A stretch of DNA of 39,797 nt from Cochliopodium minus. Taxonomy: Eukaryota; Discosea; Himatismenida; Cochliopodiidae. Below are positions 34,201 to 39,797 of this stretch, one piece after another. A model generated the notes under the pieces. That model was not told where the DNA came from. It saw nothing but the letters and a program-made list of their open reading frames with translations, and did not search any database. The DNA is taken from positions 107,175 through 146,971 of the forward strand of contig JAMYWO010000052.1 in assembly GCA_024220525.1 (NCBI GenBank). The letters are read 5' to 3'. Position 1 is the stretch's first letter. Each line of letters begins with the position of its first letter. The position numbers and the translations under genes are program-made.

Positions 34201-35026
34201 TGTCTTTGAAGAAAATTGTGCCTTAAACTCTGGTAAATAATTTTAATTTAATTTTAATTTTTAATTTTTAATTTTTAATTTTTGAATTGATTTTTATTTT
34301 ATTTTTAATTTTTAATTTTTAATTTTTTTAAAGGAGGATCTATCACATCTTCTTTTGACAAAGAATCAACCACCACTTTCAAAAACTGTACTTTTATTAA
34401 CAATGAGTCCAGGTTCAATGGTGGCCACATCTCCGCCAGTGGAGGAGTTTTCCATATCCATGACACTACTTTCACAAATGGTAAAAAAAAAAAAAAAAAT
34501 CTTTTTAAATAAAAAATAAAAAAAAAATTTTGATATCATTTTAAAAAATCTATTAAAAAAAAATCAATTTAAAAATACTTACTACTAATATTAAATTACT
34601 TTGATTAATGAAATAAAAATTTTTTTATAAGGAACTTCCAGCAAAGGAGGAGCTATATCTATGATAAGGTCAGAACTCCATATATTCAACACCATCATGA
34701 CAGGAAACCAGGCCCCGCTCGGCTCCAGCCTCTACTGCGAAAGAAGCAAGACCTACGTCGACCAGCTCACCGTCTTCGGGGACAACGGTCATGGTTCCGT
34801 TTTTTGTTATTTTTGCACTTTGTTTAATTCCACTGCTTGTCAGTTTTGGAATACTTTCACTATTTTGCTTTTGACTTTTATTCTTTTGTCTATCGTTTTG
34901 GGTGTTCTTATTTATTTCTTCATTGTTTATATTAAGAAGAGAAGGGCCTCTAAGTTGTTATTTGATAGTGAGGAGGTAGTGGGATTGATCAACGATGATA
35001 CGATTGATGATAATGACCATAAATAA
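31238..35026 (+). CDS. type I membrane protein with Pmp-like right-handed beta-helix ectodomain
   Basis: Eight exons (31238-31430, 31764-32060, 32309-32539, 32873-33509, 33881-34043, 34148-34232, 34334-34480, 34632-35026) in consistent phase, 715 residues. A signal peptide (SVYLIGILLILFTLLNLSTS) is followed by a Cys-rich start with NPCRSIAYAID, typical of pectin-lyase-like parallel beta-helix proteins, and then repeated coils of the form F(E/K)NC(T/S)F (FENCTFYN, LKNCSFSS, VENCSFIN, VKNCFFYS, FKNCTFIN) and GG(S/A)I, as in polymorphic-membrane-protein repeats. Many N-glycosylation sites are present. One transmembrane helix near the end (TILLLTFILLSIVLGVLIYF) leads to a basic then acidic cytosolic tail of about 40 residues. 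An Asn/Asp/Glu-rich insert of about 95 residues (33090-33380) interrupts the helix. Ligand unknown; an adhesion or sensing role is inference. Confidence 0.85.
33086..33345 (+). repeat. GAT/AAT-rich coding low-complexity insert
   Basis: In-frame run of Asn, Asp and Glu codons with short internal duplications, including three copies of aataatttaattgataag-like units near 33213-33260 encoding (N/K)LID. It lies in exon 4 of the beta-helix gene and is likely a disordered loop on the ectodomain. Confidence 0.8.
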
Positions 35027-35335
35027 TAAAAAAAATTCAAAAAAATTCAAAAATTATCATTAAAAATTAAATCATTTCTTTCTCTTGATTACATAACAAA
35101 TAGTATTAGCTCAAAATTTGTTGAAAATGATTTCCGAGTATTATGTTTATCTTATATTACTTTGATAATTCATTCTGAAAGGGATTCTATTACATTATGT
35201 CAAAAAAAGGTTCTCAATTTCAAAAAGAGTACAAACAAGATCAACAATTTTAATCAATTTTTTTTGATCTTTCTTTTATTTTTTGACAAAAATAAATTTT
35301 TTATTTTTTATTTGAATAAAGGGAAAGGAATTAAA

Positions 35336-35428
35336 ATGGAAGTGATTCAGGGTGATGCAAAGGATAAAAATAGAACGAAAAGAAAGAAATGGGTAGAATG
35401 TTTTAAAAATTGTTTAATATATTTTTGA
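35336..35428 (+). other. coding-like fragment
   Basis: Thirty codons from an ATG (MEVIQGDAKDKNRTKRKKWV, then ECFKNCLIYF and stop) read like protein, unlike the T-rich sequence before them. A possible acceptor (aataaag) lies just upstream, but no upstream exon is found. The rest of 35027-35590 shows nothing recognisable. Confidence 0.25.
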
Positions 35429-35590
35429 AAGATAATTATTTGTACATATAGTTTGATTTTCTCCATAATTATTGTTATAGAAGGAAAAAAGAATTTGTTG
35501 TTTAAGGTTATTAGATTGATAGAAGATATATCCGGTCTAAAATTTAAAAAAATATATATTTTTTTTTCCCTATAAACAGAATTATGTGTT

Positions 35591-35982
35591 CTAGAATATT
35601 GTACAACATCCACCTTGCTGATTGCTTGCTTCATTATTTTCTTTTTGTTGTTTTTCTGGTTTTCCCTTAATGTCCGATATATTTTTAGCTTTGATGATAA
35701 TATTAGGATCTTCTGATAACTTATTTTCCAATTCTTCATCCCCTCCTGAAATCCCTTTATGATAAAAAATATATATTTAAAATATTTTTTATAACGTATA
35801 TTTTTCATAAAAATTATATTTGAAGGATAGAATACAATCAATCCTTTTGTTTATATGAATGAATGGAATTATAATAAGTTCTATTTATGGATATAGAAGT
35901 TTTATTTATTTCTTCATTTGGATTTAATAAAAATAATCTTACATTGAGCTAATGCAGCATTTACACCTTGTTTATTAGACAT
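35591..35982 (-). CDS. small prenylated (CaaX) protein, two exons
   Basis: Exon 1, 35982-35943 (MSNKQGVNAALAQ plus one base), and exon 2, 35754-35591, join in phase to give 67 residues. The second exon reads ISGGDEELENKLSEDPNIII and so on. The C-terminus is GGCCTIF: the last four residues, CTIF, form a CaaX box with Phe at the end, favouring geranylgeranylation, and the cysteine before it could be palmitoylated. The protein would be a membrane-anchored acidic/lysine-rich peptide, but is too small for a GTPase. No family is recognised. A longer frame at 35841-35347 overlaps but is T-rich and less protein-like. Confidence 0.65.
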
Positions 35983-36652
35983 TTCTAGAAAAGGAGAACA
36001 ATTTTTTTTTTTTGTAAGTGGTTGAAAAATAAAATAAATAAAAATTTATATTTTCAAAAAAAGGAGTATAAAAAAAGAATTAAAAAATATATATATTTTT
36101 GGTGATACATACATTGTATTTTATTATTTGAGATTGTTTATTGTTTTTTTGAAGGAGAGGAAATAAATTTTGTATTTTTTAATTTGTTGAGAGGAAAATT
36201 AAAAAATAGATCTATTTTTTTAAATCACTTTTTTTCAAAGAGAAGAATTCCTGTTAAAAAAAAGAATATTTGATTTTGGATTTCTTTTGGATGTATAGAT
36301 CCTTTTTTTTTTTTAATTTTATATTTTATTTATGCTCTTTTTAATAGAATAAAAATCCATCTTCAAAAAACTCTTTCAAATCAAGGTACAATTATGATAA
36401 TACAATCGAAAAATTATAAATTTATTTAAGAACTAATTAATTTTTTTCTTACTTTTTGTTTTTCCAAACCCAATTTTTTTTTATAAATATAATTTGAATA
36501 ACGATGAAAATATTTGAAGATAAAGAGGGATTTTTTGACAATAAAAAATAATTGGATTTTTTTTTTAGTTTGAGGGTTGAAGTTTAATTTTGTGAAGAGA
36601 ATCAATTAATGGATTAGATGAAAGTAAATTTTAAATTTCATTCAAATAAATA
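35983..36652. other. gene-free AT-rich interval
   Basis: About 670 bp of T- and A-rich sequence with no open frame, repeat family or RNA gene I can recognise. Confidence 0.6.
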
Positions 36653-36820
36653 TTGATAATCAAAATATCATAATAAACATTTTCAAACATGAACATTATT
36701 AGAAAATCTTTTGTTCTTTAAAAAAGAATAAAATCTTTTTATAATTTCTTTAAAGCTTCAACAAGATTATCAAAATCGGATTTCAATTTGAGAGCACAAT
36801 TTAAAGTTTTTTCTTTGTTG
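36653..36820 (-). pseudogene. duplicated 3' end of the aromatic amino acid hydroxylase gene
   Basis: Some 168 bp match 6451-6617 at about 95% identity by eye, in the same orientation. The copy holds the last 27 or 28 codons (NKEKTLN, then C in place of Y, then [18 protein letters not shown] and stop) and about 85 bp of 3' flank. The coding frame is intact. No other part of the hydroxylase is present, so it is a truncated copy. Confidence 0.9.
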
Positions 36821-36904
36821 GATTGATGGTTATTAAATATCCCATTGAGGTACAAAGCTATTCCCATGGATTGGTTGTACAGACTGAGTTGGTTGCGCAA
36901 TTAT
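36739..36904 (-). CDS. chimeric small ORF ending in the hydroxylase tail
   Basis: Upstream of the copied tail, the same minus-strand frame stays open for 26 more codons of unrelated sequence (LRNQLSLYNQSMGIALYLNG, IFNNHQS) before a stop. With the ATG in QSMGIA, a 43-residue product would result. The join falls at the Asn of NKEKT. There is no evidence of expression, and the foreign part also reads as coding on the other strand. Confidence 0.3.
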
Positions 36905-37266
36905 TCTTAGCACCTCAAAAATAAATTATATTATTTTTATTATTTTATTTGAGAAAGTTTTTTATTATAAAATAATAAAAATAAAAATAACTTATTGAAA
37001 ATGAAAAGAAAAATGGTTTATAAAAGATGTGCCAATCTTTTTTAAAAAATATTTCAATTAATAGATATAATTATATTAAGCTACCTTTTAAGGTTTTATC
37101 ATACAAGGAAATCGTGTAATTGGTAGAATGGCAACGGGATTTGGAAAGGTCCTGAATATCTCAGGAAAGGAATCTGCAAATATAATAAGACATCGTGTCA
37201 TCGCCTCTTGTGCTAAAGCAGTAGCCCATCAACTACTGACTCAAAAAGAACACACTGAACCAGTAT
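36826..37266 (+). CDS. putative partial gene in a G+C-rich island, unrecognised
   Basis: Two plus-strand stretches are open and protein-like: 36826-36921 (MVIKYPIEVQSYSHGLVVQT, ELVAQLFLAPQK) and about 37091-37266 (GFIIQGNRVIGRMATGFGKV, LNISGKESANIIRHRVIASC, AKAVAHQLLTQKEHTEPV, stop). In the second, G+C by codon position is about 55, 41 and 24 percent, the gradient expected of real coding sequence in an AT-rich genome. The 170 bp between them look like an intron, but a clean donor is missing. No family is recognised. The alternative is a structured RNA: the second stretch holds perfect 6-bp hairpins (tcctga...tcagga and cagtag...ctactg). Confidence 0.4.
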
Positions 37267-37432
37267 AGTTGAGACTAATATCCTTGACTAAAAAAAAAAA
37301 CAATTTATCCAAATCCAATCTAACAAACATTTGGTTTCAAAAAATTAATTAATTTTTTTTTTTAAATGAAGATAATTTAATATCTCCCTACTTTATTAAG
37401 AATCAAAGAGAGAAACAAAAATAGGTCAANAA

Positions 37433-37501
37433 AATAAAAAATAAAAAATAAAAAATAAAAAATAAAAAATAAAAAATAAAAAATAAAAAATAAAAAATAA
37501 A
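37433..37501. repeat. (AAAAAAT)n heptamer tract
   Basis: About ten nearly perfect heptamers next to the N at 37430, in the last intron or 3' flank of the proline-rich gene. The same heptamer recurs at 39584-39636 and 39729-39797. Confidence 0.9.
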
Positions 37502-37511
37502 ATTTTTTTAC

Positions 37512-39797
37512 CCAAAGCTTGGTGGAGGTGGAGGTGCAAAAGATCCTAATCCTTCTTCTTCTTGTTCTTCAAATTCAACCATAAAATCTTTTTGAACTTG
37601 TTCCATCTTGGGTTTTGGTCCTCCACCTCCTTCTTTACTAGAAGACCTCGAAATACTCCTGGATTGCAGTGGAAGTTTACCAGAAAGGGAATTTTGTCTT
37701 TTGCTGATTGAATTAGAGAGTTTTTGAAAGTGTTGCTGAAGCTGAAGAGATTCTTGTTCAGATTGTTGAGATTGTTGTGGTTGGGGGTATTGTTGAGAAA
37801 TTTCCTTATCTTTGAAGTTTTGTTGAGGTGATTGTTTCACTGGTGGTTGTATGGATCCTTTTAGCATTACCCCTCCTCCTCTTTCTCTTCCTCCTCCTCC
37901 TCTTCCTCTTCCTCCCTTTAATTCTTCACTAATTTTCCCCACATTTATACTACCGGGCCCCATTTTCCCAACTATTTTTAAAAGTAAATTTTAAACTGAA
38001 CTTTAAAATGAATATGTAAACATTTTTTCATTTAAAAACATAAAATAAAAATTATCAAAATAAAATTAAAAAAATAATATTTTAAAATAAATTTAAAAAA
38101 AGAAATGAAATTAAATAATAATGAAATATGAATAAAAAACAAAAAAAACAAAAAAAAATTTAAAAATTAAAACATAAATTTACATTTAGTCTCATTTAGC
38201 TGAGTTGTAGATCCAGTTCTAAGTGGTGGTTCAGTCATTTTTGGCAATGAAATTCCCCTTCCCTTTTTAGTAGATTCTTCAACGACATAAGGCTCATCTT
38301 TTTTGGTGGTCAACTCGACAAAATCTTCGAAGCGCAAACTATTTTGGCTCTCTTTTGGAATGAACTTGTTAATCAAGTAATTCAACTTGAATTGGGGGAT
38401 TTGAGCTCCCAAAGAATTCATCAGCTCCTTGATTTGTTCTGTGTTCAGCCCCGATTTGGAGGTGTTGTAAAAGTTGTAGGATTCACGATATTCCTTTATT
38501 TTTTCTTTTGTATACAATGTTTCATATTTTTTCAATTCACCTTTAATAAAAAAATTAATTACAAAANCCGCCCATCTGTTCGAAGAAGTGAGCGCATTGC
38601 TTGGCAATCTCATGTCCGATTCTTTAAATATAAAAAAAAAAAAATTTAAAAATAAAAGTAAAAAATTTTGAATAAAAAATATGAATGAAAAATAAAATAA
38701 AAGTTAAATAAAAATAATGAAAAATAAAAAAAACTATTTTTTTGTTACTTCTTGGACTAGATACAGGGCTGCTTTTTCTTAAAGGAGCAGTTTCTATTCA
38801 ATTTTTACAATTTTTAAAAATTAAAAAAAATTATCAAATTAAAAAAAAGTAAAAACATTAAATTGGGGTAAAAACCTTTCTTATCACTCTTTTTACCACT
38901 CCAATCATCCTCCCAATCACCTTCATCATCATCATCGTCATCATCATCATCGTCATCATTATCATCATCACTCTCGTTTACAACCACACTTCTACGTTTA
39001 CTCAACATAGAACTCAATTCAACATCAAGGTTTTTATTATTGTTATTGTTATTATAGTTATTATTATTGTTATTATTGTTATTATAGTCTCCATTAGAAA
39101 GATTGCTGACTTTTTTCAAGGATGTTCCTGACTTTATTGAACTGAGCATGGAAACTGTTTCGAATTAAAAAAATTTAAAATAGTCAAAAAAAAAATAAAA
39201 AAATTAAAATTAAAAAAAAAATGATAGATTGATAAAAGAAATTTACCACTGGACGAAGAAGAAGATGGAGCACTTTTTGAAAAAACAAAAAAGATGAAAC
39301 CCTCATAAATTACATTTTTTTTTTTAAAAAAAAAAAAAAAATGATTACAGATTAGGCGGTGATCTCCCAAAAACAGAAAGACTGCTGGACTGTGGAGCAG
39401 AAATATTGGGTAATGGAGATTGGACATGTAAAGATGTCTGACTCATCATTGGCAAAGAGGATGGAACAGAAAATCCTCCCATGGGTGGAGGAGGTGCGGA
39501 ATAACTAATGTTTCCAAGGGAGGGTGGAGGTCCACCAAATCTGTTTTCAAATATTAAAAAAATTTTTGATGAAAAAAATTTGAAAAAATAAAAAATAAAA
39601 AATAAAAAATAAAAAATAAAAAATAAAAAATAAAAATTTTTTTTTTTACCCTGGTGGTGGAGGTGGAGGTGATGATGAAAAACCACCCAAAAAGCTAATA
39701 AAAAAAATTTAAAAACATTCAAAAAAAATAAAAATAAAAATAAAAAATAAAAAATAAAAAATAAAAAATAAAAAATAAAAAATAAAAAATAAAAAAT
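37512..39797 (-). CDS. proline-rich, EF-hand-like protein (5' end beyond the window)
   Basis: Exons 39694-39650, 39540-39349, 39272-39247, 39154-38876, 38793-38749, 38621-38184 and 37971-37512. N-terminal parts are poly-Pro/Gly (SSSPPPPPPG, FGGPPPSLG, SAPPPPMGG), followed by Ser-rich, poly-Asn and a poly-Asp run. Then comes a helical domain with two degenerate EF-hand units (YETLYTKEKIKEYRESYNFY, NTSKSGLNTEQIKELMNSLG and NKFIPKESQNSLRFEDFVEL) lacking several calcium ligands. The last exon is Gln-rich and ends DFMVEFEEQEEEGLGSFAPPPPPSFG before gtaaaa; a short final exon at 37287 could add QGY and a stop. PPPPP runs suggest profilin/actin or SH3 binding. The N at 38567 falls in what may be a 28-nt intron: if N is T, the frame GHEIAKQCAHFFEQMGG joins GELKKYE, but then exon 5 is off by one base. 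Confidence 0.65.
39729..39797. repeat. (AAAAAAT)n heptamer tract at the window edge
   Basis: About nine tandem heptamers after the first visible exon of the proline-rich gene (minus strand: upstream intron). Composition and position are those of intronic microsatellites elsewhere in the window. Confidence 0.9.

Noticed and set aside
35347-35841. 164-residue minus-strand frame
   Set aside because: It overlaps the CaaX exon in a poorer frame, is full of Ile, Lys and Phe from AT-rich sequence, and lacks a plausible start.
39729-39797. Heptamer tract at the window end as a telomere
   Set aside because: The same heptamer occurs inside introns at 37433 and 39584, and the gene continues past the edge.
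1-39797. tRNA, rRNA or spliceosomal snRNA genes
   Set aside because: No T-loop, rRNA or snRNA core sequence was found on either strand by eye.
1-39797. Transposons, retroelements or virus-derived elements
   Set aside because: No transposase, reverse transcriptase, capsid gene, terminal repeats or target-site duplications were recognised.

Overview
The window is very AT-rich nuclear DNA from an intron-dense unicellular eukaryote. Most genes are cut by many short introns (about 30-230 nt) with GT...AG ends and A/T simple-sequence filling. Coding exons stand out as islands of higher G+C. Proteins carry Asn, Asp/Glu and Ser/Pro runs, and the standard genetic code fits throughout. The family mix (a vault-type PARP, a Pmp-like beta-helix surface protein, a Sel1-repeat protein, a kinase-LRR protein and a biopterin-dependent hydroxylase) suits an amoeboid or other free-living protist, but I cannot name the genus. 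Three single N bases and several one-base frame conflicts at homopolymers suggest an imperfectly polished assembly.

Layout: 689-5787 (-) is an intron-poor pair, a kinase-LRR protein and an overlapping upstream ORF that a 47-nt intron may join to it. 5883-6400 (+) is decayed coding sequence. 6536-8445 (-) is an aromatic amino acid hydroxylase. 8929-10462 (+) is a Sel1-repeat protein. 10601-12747 (-) is a ten-exon multi-pass membrane protein. 12932-21157 (-) is a fourteen-exon gene reading BRCT - PARP - VIT - vWA, as in PARP4/vault PARP, and running on through an acidic linker into two OB-folds resembling RADX. 21510-27268 (+), divergent from it, encodes a 1,873-residue protein with about fourteen SUMO-interacting-like acidic repeats, a Cys/His zinc module and a UBA domain. 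27356-30320 (-) is an EEP nuclease of the PDE12/CCR4 type. 31238-35026 (+) is a type I membrane beta-helix protein. 35591-35982 (-) is a two-exon 67-residue CaaX protein. 36653-36904 holds a copy of the tail of the hydroxylase gene joined to foreign sequence. 37512-39797 (-) is a proline-rich EF-hand-like gene that runs off the window edge.

The best candidate for something new is the PARP4-RADX fusion. It would place an ADP-ribosyltransferase and a replication-type single-strand-DNA binder in one polypeptide. It faces, across about 350 bp, a gene whose product looks built to read SUMO and ubiquitin. The main caveat is an N with a one-base frame conflict at 16017, exactly where the two halves meet. 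Exon limits were worked out by hand from splice sites and reading phase and may be off by a base or, for small exons, wrong.
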